Of a stretch of DNA of 64,000 bases, positions 9,447 through 17,958 are shown one piece after another. Location: contig NZ_RQFK01000009.1 of assembly GCF_004770765.1 (NCBI RefSeq), positions 248,001 to 312,000 of the forward strand. Direction: 5' to 3'. The translations under genes and the position numbers were made by a program. The notes beneath the pieces were generated by a model. The model did not search any database. It saw only the letters and a list, made by a program, of their open reading frames with translations, and had not been told where the DNA came from. The stretch comes from Leptospira noumeaensis. Lineage in GTDB: Bacteria > Spirochaetota > Leptospiria > Leptospirales > Leptospiraceae. How positions within the stretch are numbered: position 1 is the first letter of the stretch; each line of letters starts with the position of its first letter.

Positions 9447-10431
9447 ATGGAAAATCATCCTCTTTTTTGCAATGGTTGTGAGTCATATATCACATATCAG
9501 TGCAGTATCACCAGAACAGACGAATCTGGGGATTTTAATCTTTGAAAACAAAGAAAACTTAAATTTTATCAATGTTGCTCTGAGCAATTTGGCTCCTTCG
9601 CAAGAAGAAACACAAAGTTCTGCGCAGCCAGGGGCTGAAACTCCCGCAGCGGATCCTTCCAAAAAGAATTTGGATTTTGATTATTTCAAACTTCTAAAAG
9701 CAGCCAACCAATCTGACTTTAGTGGAAACATGTGGTATCTGCAAAGTAACTATGTGTATGGATTTCGCCAACTCCGCCAAGCCCAAGGGGAACTAAAAAA
9801 TATTTTTGAAATCGTACTTCAAAAATATATCGAAGATGCAAGAGCACTCCTCGAAGCCGCAGCTCCTACCATCATTCGTTCCAATGACAATAACGCCAAA
9901 GCGTTGTTACGTCTTGGTTTTCGTGACCTTCGTTCTTCGGAAGACCTTTATACAACAGGTCTTAATTCCAGCCCACACCAATACCGATACAAACTCACTC
10001 TTTATAAAGAAGGGATTCTGACTCTACGTCGTGCCAAACGTTTTGCTATACTCGCGATGATTTATAGTAAAACTCCAGACGAAGACAAACCAGAATACCA
10101 ATACCGTTCCAACGAAGATTTAAAAGAAGCTCGTAACGAAGAAAAACAACGTAATTACGAAAAGGTGAGAGATACCATCATCAACTTCGTAGAAAATAAA
10201 CGTATGGAAAGAACTGTTGTGCCGCCAGGCAATCCAGACGCAAAACCTTTGGATCTTTTAGAGCAACACGATGACAACTATGGTTTCATTACTTCTAAAA
10301 AGTTAGATTTACTTTTGGAAGCCAATGCTCAAATCAAAGAGACAGAAGGTGCAAGACGTGAGTCCGTTCCTCCTACTCCTAAGTTTGATGAAAACGGAAA
10401 AGCCATCTACCCAGAAGAAAAGAAAAAATAA
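9439..10431 (+). CDS. Exported hypothetical protein (330 aa)
   Basis: It begins with a basic, hydrophobic signal-like segment (MGKWKIILFFAMVVSHISH), followed by a mature part with a low-complexity Gln/Ser/Ala/Pro stretch around residues 53-73 and then a largely helical, charged region with YKEGILTLRRAKRFAIL. This suggests a periplasmic or envelope helical-repeat protein. I do not recognise the family beyond its likely occurrence in Leptospira. The next gene begins one base after its stop, and that product is also membrane-anchored and helical, so the pair probably works together. Its start codon is inside a strong inverted repeat. Confidence 0.75.
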   Translation: MGKWKIILFFAMVVSHISHISAVSPEQTNLGILIFENKENLNFINVALSNLAPSQEETQSSAQPGAETPAADPSKKNLDFDYFKLLKAANQSDFSGNMWYLQSNYVYGFRQLRQAQGELKNIFEIVLQKYIEDARALLEAAAPTIIRSNDNNAKALLRLGFRDLRSSEDLYTTGLNSSPHQYRYKLTLYKEGILTLRRAKRFAILAMIYSKTPDEDKPEYQYRSNEDLKEARNEEKQRNYEKVRDTIINFVENKRMERTVVPPGNPDAKPLDLLEQHDDNYGFITSKKLDLLLEANAQIKETEGARRESVPPTPKFDENGKAIYPEEKKK

Positions 10432-10432
10432 T

Positions 10433-11071
10433 ATGAAGTGGATTGTTAGTGTTATCATCTTGAGTTTTAGTTTGGCACTTGTGGCAAAAACCACAATGTC
10501 CTATCGAGAACGTAAAAAACAATTAGATGGAAAAATAACACTAGTCCTCGACATCAAAGAACAACTGAAGTTGGAACCGGAAACGGGAAAAACTTCAGTT
10601 GAATCCATTCGTACCCAAGTAGAAGAAACTTACCGCGCAGGCAACCGAGTGGAAATTGAAAAAACTCTTTCTGTTGCCGAAGGGGATCTTCTTGTCACAC
10701 AACGAAAACTTTGTTTTCCTATGGAAGAATCAGCAAATGGGCTCTACCAAAAAGCCATGGGACAATGGATCCTTCTAGAAGGGGAAGATAAAGCCGGCAC
10801 TCGCACATTGGAGTGGGATACAAAGGAAAAAATCCAAAGATATCTTGTGATGGCAAAAAGTGAAAAAGACCATGCAAAAGAATACTTTTTGTCTGGGAAC
10901 TACCAACTATCACTCCATACATACAAACGTTCGCTAGTTTACAGTCTTATGTCTTTACGATCGCAAAAAGCAGAGATCCCTGAAGAATACCAAACTGCTG
11001 ACAATGTTTGGGTGCAACCCATTTGGATGAGCCTCCACAAACAAAAGCAAACCGCGATTCAAGAAAACTAA
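10433..11071 (+). CDS. Membrane-anchored hypothetical protein (212 aa)
   Basis: ATG 10433 follows the preceding stop codon after a single base, which argues for translational coupling and for this start over the longer open frame beginning at 10325. The product has an N-terminal membrane segment (residues 4-20) and then an alpha-helical, coiled-coil-like body rich in Lys, Glu and Gln, with FLSGNYQLSLHTYKRSLVYS resembling a TPR-like helix pair. No named family is recognised. It is probably a periplasmic partner of the preceding exported protein. Confidence 0.7.
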   Translation: MKWIVSVIILSFSLALVAKTTMSYRERKKQLDGKITLVLDIKEQLKLEPETGKTSVESIRTQVEETYRAGNRVEIEKTLSVAEGDLLVTQRKLCFPMEESANGLYQKAMGQWILLEGEDKAGTRTLEWDTKEKIQRYLVMAKSEKDHAKEYFLSGNYQLSLHTYKRSLVYSLMSLRSQKAEIPEEYQTADNVWVQPIWMSLHKQKQTAIQEN

Positions 11072-11117
11072 AAATTTCGATTTTCACTGATACTAAATTC
11101 CAAAAAATGACTGCTTA

Positions 11118-12281
11118 GTGAAGTTTGAATCGCTGTATCGTCATTTTTTGCTGACAAAGGCTACCCATCTTCCCGTCATTTCGGAAGAGGGTGAGTTACT
11201 CGGTTTACTATCCAAAGACCGTGTCCATCGCGAACTGTCTGATTTGGGAAAAGAAAGAGAAAACCTAGACCAAATTCCTTTTGAAATTTTAGAAACAGAA
11301 CTTCACGAAAATCTTTTACTCTATTTTAAAGAATCCACACAAATCCCTGTCATTGGTTTGGACGGCGAAAAAAAAGACAATTGGGACAAACCTAGGTTTC
11401 TTGCAGCCTTCACACGTCTCGATTCTTCTCATTCACGTGATCCCAAACTGGAAGACATCGAATCCAAGTTAGAAAAGAAAAAAGAAAATGCGGACTCAGT
11501 GCAGTGGTTTATGGAACTCATCCTTTCCCATTTTCCAGATGGGCTTCTCGCAACAGATGTAAATGGTTCTACAATCTTTTATAACGAAAATTTTGAAAAT
11601 CATATTCTCACAAAACCTTTGTTTCGCGATTCGCTTCAGTTTGCGGAAAAATACCTTCATAATTTAAATCGAGAAGTTCTCGCAACTTACTTAAAAGATC
11701 ATGATTTGAGTTTGGGTAAGGATGCAGATACGAGTGTCCTATATACCAACATCACTGAGATAAAAGTCACTCTTCGTATTGTAACCTTAAAGAAAGAAAA
11801 AAAAGTTTTTGGGTTTTTATACCACTTTTCTCCGTCATCATTTTCCCATCCTTCGGGAGAAGGAGATTTGGAATTCCCAAATTTAGGGGATGCTTTCCGT
11901 TCGAAACTACCTTTAGAATCGGTATTGGAAGAAATGGAAGCGCATTACATCCATAAGTCGCTAAAAAGAAATTCCAACAATATCTCTCATACGGCAACGG
12001 AACTGGGTGTTCCAAGAACAACCTTACAAAACAGAATTCGGTTTTTAAAACTTTCAGAACGTTTTCAAAATGAAGGCAAAGTAAAGTCTGTAATTCCTAG
12101 AAAACGTTCGGAAAAACCGGAAGAAAAACCCAAAAAAGTCACAGAAAAGAAGAATCCACTGCCGGTGAAAAAGGCTAAAACCATTCAGAAACCAGTGAAA
12201 TCTTCAAAACCAGTGCCAAAAGGGAAGAAACAGAGCCCAAAACCAAGGCAAGCAGGGAAAAAGTCGAAAAAAAGACGTTGA
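11118..12281 (+). CDS. CBS-PAS-Fis-type regulator with a Lys/Pro-rich tail
   Basis: A 387-residue protein starting at GTG 11118. Residues about 5-90 look like a CBS-type segment (ATHLPVISEEGELLGLLSKD is a CBS half). About 128-240 form a PAS-like domain (HFPDGLLATDVNGSTIFYNE). Residues about 270-312 are a Fis/NtrC-type helix-turn-helix (NISHTATELGVPRTTLQNRI). There is no AAA+ sigma-54-activating domain between PAS and HTH. From about 320 onward it is a long, extremely basic Lys/Pro/Ser tail, like histone-H1-like tails, that could bind DNA non-specifically. It lies directly upstream of rho; the target genes are unknown. Confidence 0.8.
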   Translation: MKFESLYRHFLLTKATHLPVISEEGELLGLLSKDRVHRELSDLGKERENLDQIPFEILETELHENLLLYFKESTQIPVIGLDGEKKDNWDKPRFLAAFTRLDSSHSRDPKLEDIESKLEKKKENADSVQWFMELILSHFPDGLLATDVNGSTIFYNENFENHILTKPLFRDSLQFAEKYLHNLNREVLATYLKDHDLSLGKDADTSVLYTNITEIKVTLRIVTLKKEKKVFGFLYHFSPSSFSHPSGEGDLEFPNLGDAFRSKLPLESVLEEMEAHYIHKSLKRNSNNISHTATELGVPRTTLQNRIRFLKLSERFQNEGKVKSVIPRKRSEKPEEKPKKVTEKKNPLPVKKAKTIQKPVKSSKPVPKGKKQSPKPRQAGKKSKKRR

Positions 12282-12423
12282 CGAAAACACTCGGAAAAAC
12301 AATTTTTTCATTACCGTTTGAGAAAACACCTCCGCACTTCGCTGTTTCCCTTGCATACATAACTTGCACAAATGGTTTCCCGATTTTAATCAAATACTCT
12401 AACAACTCAATGTAGAACAATCT

Positions 12424-13827
12424 ATGGCATCACGCAAACAAGAAGAAATCCAAGTTAATCCTCCCGAAGAACCAACTGAATATACCAACGGCATCATGGA
12501 CCAAGAAGATGGTTCCGAACCCCCAAAACAGTTTAAGAAAAAAAAGAACCGTTATGAAGGCCCCGTTCCTCCTCCACTCGACTTAGTCGAACTAAAGAAA
12601 AAAAACATCAACGAACTGGCTGACCTTGCGAAGGGTTTAGGGGTGGAAAACACTCATGGTTTGAAAAAACAAAACTTGATGTTCGCTCTCCTCCAAGCAC
12701 AAACCGAAAAAGACGGACAAGTGCATGCAGCAGGGGTGATGGAAAGACTTCCTGACGGATACGGTTTCCTTCGTTCACCTGACTACAATTATGTGCCAGG
12801 TCCAGATGATATTTATGTTTCTCCTTCTCAAATCAAATTGTTCGGTCTTCGTACGGGAGATACTGTAACCGGGCTCATCAGACCACCTAAAGAAGCAGAA
12901 AGATTTTTTGCTATGTTACGTGTGGAATCCATCAACGGTTTCCCGGTGGAAGTGGCACAAAAAAGAAATTTATTTGATAACCTAACACCTCTTTACCCAG
13001 ACGAAAGAATCAATATGGAGTTCGATCCAAGTCATTTGGATACAAGGGTCATTGATCTTATGTGTCCGATTGGAAAGGGCCAAAGGGCTCTGATTGTGGC
13101 TCCTCCAAGAACAGGTAAAACAGTTCTTATGCAATCCATTGCCAATGCGATTACCAGAAACCACCCAGAAATTTTTCTCATCGTGTTACTCATTGATGAA
13201 CGTCCGGAAGAGGTAACTGATATGGCTCGTCATGTGAAGGGTGAGGTTGTGAGTTCTACATTTGATGAACCAGCACAACGCCACGTCCAAGTAGCAGAGA
13301 TGGTCATCGAAAAAGCAAAACGACTTGTGGAACACGGAAAGGATGTGGTCATCCTTCTTGACTCCATCACAAGGCTTGCCCGTGCTTATAACCAAGTGGT
13401 TCCTACTTCTGGAAAAATCCTTTCCGGTGGTGTGGATTCCAATGCCCTCCACAAACCAAAACGTTTCTTTGGAGCGGCAAGAAATATCGAAGAGGGTGGG
13501 TCACTCACCATCATCGCCACTGCTCTCATTGACACTGGTTCCCGAATGGACGAGGTGATATTTGAGGAATTTAAGGGAACGGGAAATATGGAAATCCATT
13601 TGGACAGAAAACTCGCTGACAAACGAATTTTCCCGGCCATCGACATCAACCGCTCCGGGACAAGAAAAGAGGAACTTCTGCTACCGCAAGATACCCTCAC
13701 TCGTGTCTTTATCCTCCGAAAAGTACTTTCTCCCATGAGTATCACCGAAAGTATGGAACTATTGATCGAAAAGATGCGTGGCGCAAAGACGAACGACCAG
13801 TTCCTCGCCAGCATGAATACAAATTAG
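12424..13827 (+). CDS. rho: Transcription termination factor Rho
   Basis: A hexameric RNA helicase of 467 residues (E. coli Rho has 419), the extra length being an N-terminal charged, probably disordered extension of about 50 residues. Then come the Rho N-terminal domain ([20 protein letters not shown]), the RNA-binding cold-shock domain ([13 protein letters not shown]), Walker A APPRTGKT near 226, Walker B VVILLDS near 307 and the Q/R-loop region with [12 protein letters not shown]. It ends Rho-dependent transcripts. A 142-base leader separates it from the upstream regulator; rpmE follows after 10 bases, so they are probably co-transcribed. Confidence 0.97.
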   Translation: MASRKQEEIQVNPPEEPTEYTNGIMDQEDGSEPPKQFKKKKNRYEGPVPPPLDLVELKKKNINELADLAKGLGVENTHGLKKQNLMFALLQAQTEKDGQVHAAGVMERLPDGYGFLRSPDYNYVPGPDDIYVSPSQIKLFGLRTGDTVTGLIRPPKEAERFFAMLRVESINGFPVEVAQKRNLFDNLTPLYPDERINMEFDPSHLDTRVIDLMCPIGKGQRALIVAPPRTGKTVLMQSIANAITRNHPEIFLIVLLIDERPEEVTDMARHVKGEVVSSTFDEPAQRHVQVAEMVIEKAKRLVEHGKDVVILLDSITRLARAYNQVVPTSGKILSGGVDSNALHKPKRFFGAARNIEEGGSLTIIATALIDTGSRMDEVIFEEFKGTGNMEIHLDRKLADKRIFPAIDINRSGTRKEELLLPQDTLTRVFILRKVLSPMSITESMELLIEKMRGAKTNDQFLASMNTN

Positions 13828-13837
13828 AAGGGCCACC

Positions 13838-14038
13838 ATGAAAACTGACATACATCCAAAATACGTTTCTGCAAAAATCAAATGCGCTTGTGGTACTGTG
13901 ATCGAAACTAGATCCACTGCCGGGGATATCAGTGTGGAAATTTGTTCCAACTGCCACCCCTTCTTTACTGGAAAATCCAAACTAGTGGATACAACCGGTC
14001 GAGTAGACAAGTTCAAGAAAAAATACAAAATGAAGTAA
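13838..14038 (+). CDS. rpmE: 50S ribosomal protein L31 (zinc-binding form)
   Basis: A 66-residue basic protein starting [10 protein letters not shown], with the Cys pairs KCACG (16-20) and ICSNCHPF that bind zinc in the C+ paralogue of L31, and the conserved [15 protein letters not shown] ending. The ribosomal protein sits at the central protuberance. Its position immediately after rho is common in bacteria. Because the cysteines are present this is the zinc-requiring version, not the zinc-free YkgM type. Confidence 0.97.
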   Translation: MKTDIHPKYVSAKIKCACGTVIETRSTAGDISVEICSNCHPFFTGKSKLVDTTGRVDKFKKKYKMK

Positions 14039-14085
14039 GAGGTTACGGCCTCATATCCGTCTAAGTTATAACGGGGGAACAACTC

Positions 14086-14880
14086 ATGGCAGTAATGGAC
14101 TTTGCTCGCTACAAAGAAATCAACGACCAAAGGATGAATTACCGTGAGATGGAAGACGCAACAGTTGTCTCCTATTACCGCAACACTGGTTGCGGAGACG
14201 GATATCGCATTTATTTAAAGTTAAACGAAGACTCTGTTGTGGAAGACGCAAGTTACACCACAACGGGTTGTGGATTTGGAATTGTCGCTCTTGCTATGGC
14301 CACTGAATATGCAAAAGGCAAATCTCTAAACGATTTAAGAAACCTCACTCCTGAAACCTTAGAAACACTTTTCGAATTTCCAGAGAGAAGAAAAAACTAC
14401 CCGGCATCTGCTGTTGCTGCTCTCAAAAAAGCAGTGGAAGATTATGAGTCTGGGCAAGGTGTTCCGAAAGAAAACCGAATCACCAAAGCACAAACAATGG
14501 AACTCCTCCACAACCAAGGCCACCTTAGAGAAGCAAAGTTATCTAGTGTTATGTTGGAAAAGGAAAAATTGGATGGAGTGGATTTTTCAGGTGCTGACCT
14601 GCACAATGCTTTCCTTCAAAATTCCAGTTTTGTCGGTGCCAATTTCCAAGGTGCCAACTTAAAGGCCTCCTTTTTTAACGGAGCCGATTTAAGAAACGCA
14701 AACTTCCGTGGTGCTGACCTCCGATTTGCGAAACTTGCATCTGCCAAAATCGAAGGTGCTGATTTTACCGACGCCATTTATGATATTGGAACTCGAGTGG
14801 ACCACAGCCAAATGTACATCTTCGATGTGATGAAAAAAGCCGGCAAAGACCTTTATTTGAAAAAAGAGGATGGGGAATGA
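14086..14880 (+). CDS. NifU/IscU-like domain fused to pentapeptide repeats
   Basis: A 264-residue fusion. Residues about 1-122 align with the IscU/NifU iron-sulfur scaffold: NTGCGDGYRI carries the first Cys36 and Asp38, TTTGCGFGIVALAMATEYAK carries Cys62, followed by KGKSLNDL and an FPERRKNYPASAVAALKKAV segment. In IscU this last segment has the third cysteine (HCS), replaced here by YPAS at 105-108. Residues about 164-230 are pentapeptide repeats of the A(D/N)LXX type (FSGADLHNA, FQGANLKAS, FNGADLRNA, FRGADLRFA), which form a right-handed beta helix. It may be an altered iron-sulfur carrier or a non-scaffold relative. The gene is coupled to the next one by an ATGA overlap. Confidence 0.85.
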   Translation: MAVMDFARYKEINDQRMNYREMEDATVVSYYRNTGCGDGYRIYLKLNEDSVVEDASYTTTGCGFGIVALAMATEYAKGKSLNDLRNLTPETLETLFEFPERRKNYPASAVAALKKAVEDYESGQGVPKENRITKAQTMELLHNQGHLREAKLSSVMLEKEKLDGVDFSGADLHNAFLQNSSFVGANFQGANLKASFFNGADLRNANFRGADLRFAKLASAKIEGADFTDAIYDIGTRVDHSQMYIFDVMKKAGKDLYLKKEDGE

Positions 14881-15065
14881 AGCCAGGCGACAAGGCAAAA
14901 CTCACCAAACAAACGTTCCTTCACCAAGGTATTTTTATTTTTACTGGTTCGACAGTGGAAATCAAAGAAGTCGGATCCGAAAAAGCCATAGTCGTTTATA
15001 ATGATAAAGAAGGATACCCGCACGATTTAGAGATGAATCTGACGGATTTGGCTCCGCTTTCTTAA
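14877..15065 (+). CDS. Small SH3-like hypothetical protein (62 aa)
   Basis: Starts at ATG 14877 inside the stop codon of the preceding fusion gene (ATGA), which implies translational coupling. The sequence alternates short beta-type stretches (GIFIFTGSTVEIKEVG, KAIVVYNDKEGYPHDLE) and looks like a small beta barrel such as an SH3- or KOW-like domain. No cysteines are present. I do not recognise a family. Its coupling makes it a likely partner or regulator of the NifU-pentapeptide protein. Confidence 0.65.
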   Translation: MKPGDKAKLTKQTFLHQGIFIFTGSTVEIKEVGSEKAIVVYNDKEGYPHDLEMNLTDLAPLS

Positions 15066-15076
15066 ACCCGATTTTC

Positions 15077-15109
15077 TTGACACAAATCCAGAGAATCGTA
15101 ACGTATTGT
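15077..15109 (+). promoter_or_regulatory. Possible promoter of the STAS gene
   Basis: A perfect -35 hexamer, TTGACA, lies at 15077-15082. Downstream -10 candidates are poor or badly spaced: TAACGT at 15099-15104 (16-base spacer, 3 of 6 matches) and TATTGT at 15104-15109 (21-base spacer, 4 of 6). The gene begins at 15120 with no visible ribosome site, so a transcript starting near 15112-15116 would be almost leaderless. Weak evidence. Confidence 0.25.
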
Positions 15110-15119
15110 TAATCCAACT

Positions 15120-15479
15120 ATGTTGATTCTAAGCCACCGTCAGGAAAACCACCTGCTTCTATCGATCCAAAGAGATGTCCTGATGGAAAACTCACGTGAA
15201 TTTTACCAAGAATTCGAGAGGGCAATCGATAGTCAGAATTTCGGAAAGTTGACAATGGATTTTCATTCTGTGAAGTTTTTGGACTCCAGCGGAATTGGAG
15301 CCGTCATCAAAGCTTCCTCTGCCCTACACAACCGCGGGGTCGAAATCTTTGTCACTAATCTGAATAAAAATCTAAACTCCGTATTTCGTCTATCCGGGCT
15401 CAACCATATCCTTTCCATTTTAACTTTAGATGAATACCTTTCTAAATTTCCAGAGTTTCAAAAAACTCTAGAGGCATAA
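15120..15479 (+). CDS. STAS-domain anti-sigma factor antagonist
   Basis: A 119-residue single STAS domain of the SpoIIAA/RsbV type. It contains LTMDFHSVKFLDSSGIGAVI, where the serine of the DSSG motif is the site phosphorylated by an anti-sigma kinase and cleared by SpoIIE-type phosphatases in known partner-switch systems. Two SpoIIE-domain proteins occur elsewhere in the window (20720-22651 and 45502-47265), but no RsbW-type kinase is adjacent. The gene starts at ATG 15120 and a lipoprotein gene begins 5 bases after its stop. Confidence 0.9.
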   Translation: MLILSHRQENHLLLSIQRDVLMENSREFYQEFERAIDSQNFGKLTMDFHSVKFLDSSGIGAVIKASSALHNRGVEIFVTNLNKNLNSVFRLSGLNHILSILTLDEYLSKFPEFQKTLEA

Positions 15480-15484
15480 GCGTA

Positions 15485-16249
15485 ATGAAACTCGTTAGAC
15501 TTCTTTCTTTTCTTATTTTATCCATCACTTTAAACTCATGTGCCACTGGTGTTAAGTCCAGGGCTTTGTTATTCCGTAGCAACGAGTTTGCGATTTACAC
15601 AGTAAACCGCGACAAAATCAATTTGAAGGCAGAATCTTCAGTTCCCAAAACTTTTGCCCATCCTGTGGAAATCACAGAGGACAAGGTTTTAGATTTACTT
15701 GGTAACATTCGTTTTCGGGAAGAAAGTTCTTATGGCGATGTAAACCAATACATATTTGAAGAAAAGGAAATCAAAGAATTTGCACTTGATCTTGTGGATG
15801 GATTACAAAAACTAAAATCAGACCAACTACTGCTTGTTATCTCTAAATACAATCCTGTTCGTTCTGTGGTTTCCCATTATGCAAGGACTGGATTTTATAT
15901 TTGGTCTTCGGAAACTTCTATTGAGATTTTGTTTGGTGAACTTCAAAAAGAAGTCACTTATGATGAACAAGGGAATTATTATGACTGGTCCAATATTCCA
16001 GACATTCCTTTTGAACATTTTCCGCAGTCTACTTACATCCTCCAAGGCCCAGGTTTTTCTTTTAAAAAGGTTTCTGGATTTCGTAATAAACACTGGTTAG
16101 TTTTTGATAAAACTGATTTGGCAAAGTTGAAATTTGAAAAACGAAAAAAAACAATCGTTCCTGAAGTCACCAATTCCGTAGATGCTGATCTCAAACCCGA
16201 AAAAAGAATTTCTCGTGATGAAGAAGAAGGGATTATCAACGGAGATTGA
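15485..16249 (+). CDS. Lipoprotein of unknown function (254 aa)
   Basis: The N-terminus is a clear lipoprotein signal: basic start, hydrophobic core (LLSFLILSITL) and the lipobox-like LNSC with the lipidated Cys near residue 19. The mature part is soluble-looking, with FALDLVDGLQKLKSDQLLLVI and WSSETSIEILFGELQKEV, and ends in a charged tail rich in Glu, Asp and Lys. I do not recognise a named family. It follows the STAS gene after five bases, so they probably share a transcript. It ends 38 bases before the convergent DUF342 gene. Confidence 0.8.
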   Translation: MKLVRLLSFLILSITLNSCATGVKSRALLFRSNEFAIYTVNRDKINLKAESSVPKTFAHPVEITEDKVLDLLGNIRFREESSYGDVNQYIFEEKEIKEFALDLVDGLQKLKSDQLLLVISKYNPVRSVVSHYARTGFYIWSSETSIEILFGELQKEVTYDEQGNYYDWSNIPDIPFEHFPQSTYILQGPGFSFKKVSGFRNKHWLVFDKTDLAKLKFEKRKKTIVPEVTNSVDADLKPEKRISRDEEEGIINGD

Positions 16250-16287
16250 TTGTTTAACCAATCTTTGTTAAATAAGATTCGTTTTAT

Positions 16288-17958
16288 TTAGTCTTCTTTT
16301 CTAATGACGGTTCTTTCTGTTTGAATGCTTCCGTCGGTTCCTAAATAAAAACGGGATTTTCCTACAAGGGAATTGATTCCCATACGATAGTTTTTCCCTG
16401 CTCCAAAACTAAGATCCACACCAGGGAATACTTCCCTTTCTACATCCACAAAGGCATCAGGGTTTGGTTCATAGGAACCAAGGGCAGTTTCAAACTGTTT
16501 GGATTCAGTTTCTAATACTTTGGTAAACTTTTCGTTTGCCTCTTTGAGTTTGGCTATGGTTTCTTTTTCTTCCGAAGTCAGTTCTTTTTTTTGGCTTTTT
16601 TCAACAAGTTTTGTGAGTGTTAGTTGGACTTTGTGAAGAGTGATTTCTTTTTCCGCGATATCTTTTTTCATGCGGTTGAGTTCATCAAGTAACTCCGGTG
16701 GGGTTCCTATCGCAACCTTGGTTTTGGTTTCCACCACAGCACCCAGTTTGGCACAAGTGAGTGAGTTTCCTGCAATCAAAGTTCCACCGATCACCTCACC
16801 TCGTCCACCCATCACACGGATAAAATCTTTGGCAGAGATTTCGGAATGCATGACTGCTTCTTCTACAAAGATACTTCCTTGGGCTGTGAGTTTTCCTTGT
16901 TCCACAAATTTGGCGTAGATATTTCCTTCGGATTCAATATAACCTTCCCCGCGACCCATAAACCCACCGGATAAAACAATGTCACCTTTGGCTTTCAGAA
17001 AGGCTTTGCCTACAGAATTACGAATGATGATACTTCCGTTTGTGGTTAATGAAAATCCATCCCCAATTTTTTCTTCCACGATAATGGTTCCCGGAAAATC
17101 GATATTCCCTGTGGAATAATCGACTGCTTCTAATTGGATCACTTCATCCACTTTGATTTCCCAGGATGCAGATAAAACAGGACGACCTGCAATTTTAGCG
17201 TACAGTTTGTCATCTTTTAGTTCTACGTTTGGCCCAAGATGCCAATCCACTGATTTTTCTTCTTGGTAGGGGATGATGGTTCCATTTACAGTTTTTCCAA
17301 ATTCACCCTTTTTGGGAGGAATTCTTTCCGCGATGAGATCTCCCGGTTTTACAGATTGGATGACACCAATGTTTTTATAGTCAATTCGGCCATGTTCATC
17401 TTCTTCCAACTGAGGTTTGTTGTCGGAACGAAAGTAGATTTTGATTTGTCCATCTTTACCGGGAACGGGTGGGTAACCTTTGGCAATCGTATAAGGAACA
17501 AAAAAATCTGGGTTTTTGATTTGGTTTTGAATGACAACATCAATGATCCCAACGGAAATTCCCACCGAAGCAATTTGTTCACGTAACTGGTATTCGGTGA
17601 GGAGGTCTCCTCCATGTTTGGGTGGATGGAGAACCATTTTCGCTTCCATATAATCTTCGGAGATGGTGATGTCTGCGTAAGAACTGATGGGATCACCCTT
17701 TGACCAAGTTCCAATTTCCACTGGTTTGTTTTCAGCTAATACAACGGCTTTTTTGATTTGTTCCTGGTTGTAACCTTCGACTCCAAAAAGTTGCACCCGT
17801 GCGAGCACATCCTTGTAATCGACTTTTTTACCTTTGGCACCCGGTTTTGATATTTTTAAAACTGCTTTGCCTCCAGAGTTTTCGATTTGGAAATATCCAT
17901 TTTCGGAGGCTTCTAAATCTTGGAGGATACGATCGGTATATGAGTCTGGGCCTGGCAT
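16288..17958 (-). CDS. DUF342 (FapA-type) protein
   Basis: A 556-residue protein. The N-terminal part matches the DUF342 leader (PGAKGKKVDYKDVLARVQLFG). The middle is a long parallel beta-helix-like region (GSIIIRNSVGKAFLKAKGDI, GRGEGYIESEGNIYAKFVEQ) with repeated Gly-containing turns, then a coiled-coil segment (KKDIAEKEITLHKVQLTLTK). Family members are called flagellar assembly protein A, or act as polar or signalling scaffolds; a function in this organism is not established. The start codon directly abuts the stop of the upstream glycosyltransferase-like gene, so translation is probably coupled. Confidence 0.88.
   Translation of the reverse strand: MPGPDSYTDRILQDLEASENGYFQIENSGGKAVLKISKPGAKGKKVDYKDVLARVQLFGVEGYNQEQIKKAVVLAENKPVEIGTWSKGDPISSYADITISEDYMEAKMVLHPPKHGGDLLTEYQLREQIASVGISVGIIDVVIQNQIKNPDFFVPYTIAKGYPPVPGKDGQIKIYFRSDNKPQLEEDEHGRIDYKNIGVIQSVKPGDLIAERIPPKKGEFGKTVNGTIIPYQEEKSVDWHLGPNVELKDDKLYAKIAGRPVLSASWEIKVDEVIQLEAVDYSTGNIDFPGTIIVEEKIGDGFSLTTNGSIIIRNSVGKAFLKAKGDIVLSGGFMGRGEGYIESEGNIYAKFVEQGKLTAQGSIFVEEAVMHSEISAKDFIRVMGGRGEVIGGTLIAGNSLTCAKLGAVVETKTKVAIGTPPELLDELNRMKKDIAEKEITLHKVQLTLTKLVEKSQKKELTSEEKETIAKLKEANEKFTKVLETESKQFETALGSYEPNPDAFVDVEREVFPGVDLSFGAGKNYRMGINSLVGKSRFYLGTDGSIQTERTVIRKED

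Noticed and set aside
12351..12392. TTGCAC/TTTAAT as a rho promoter
   Set aside because: The spacer is only 15 bases and the match is weak; it is not separable from chance in this AT-rich leader.
13386..13814. Minus-strand 142-residue frame in rho
   Set aside because: Antisense shadow of a conserved gene; no signal of independent coding.
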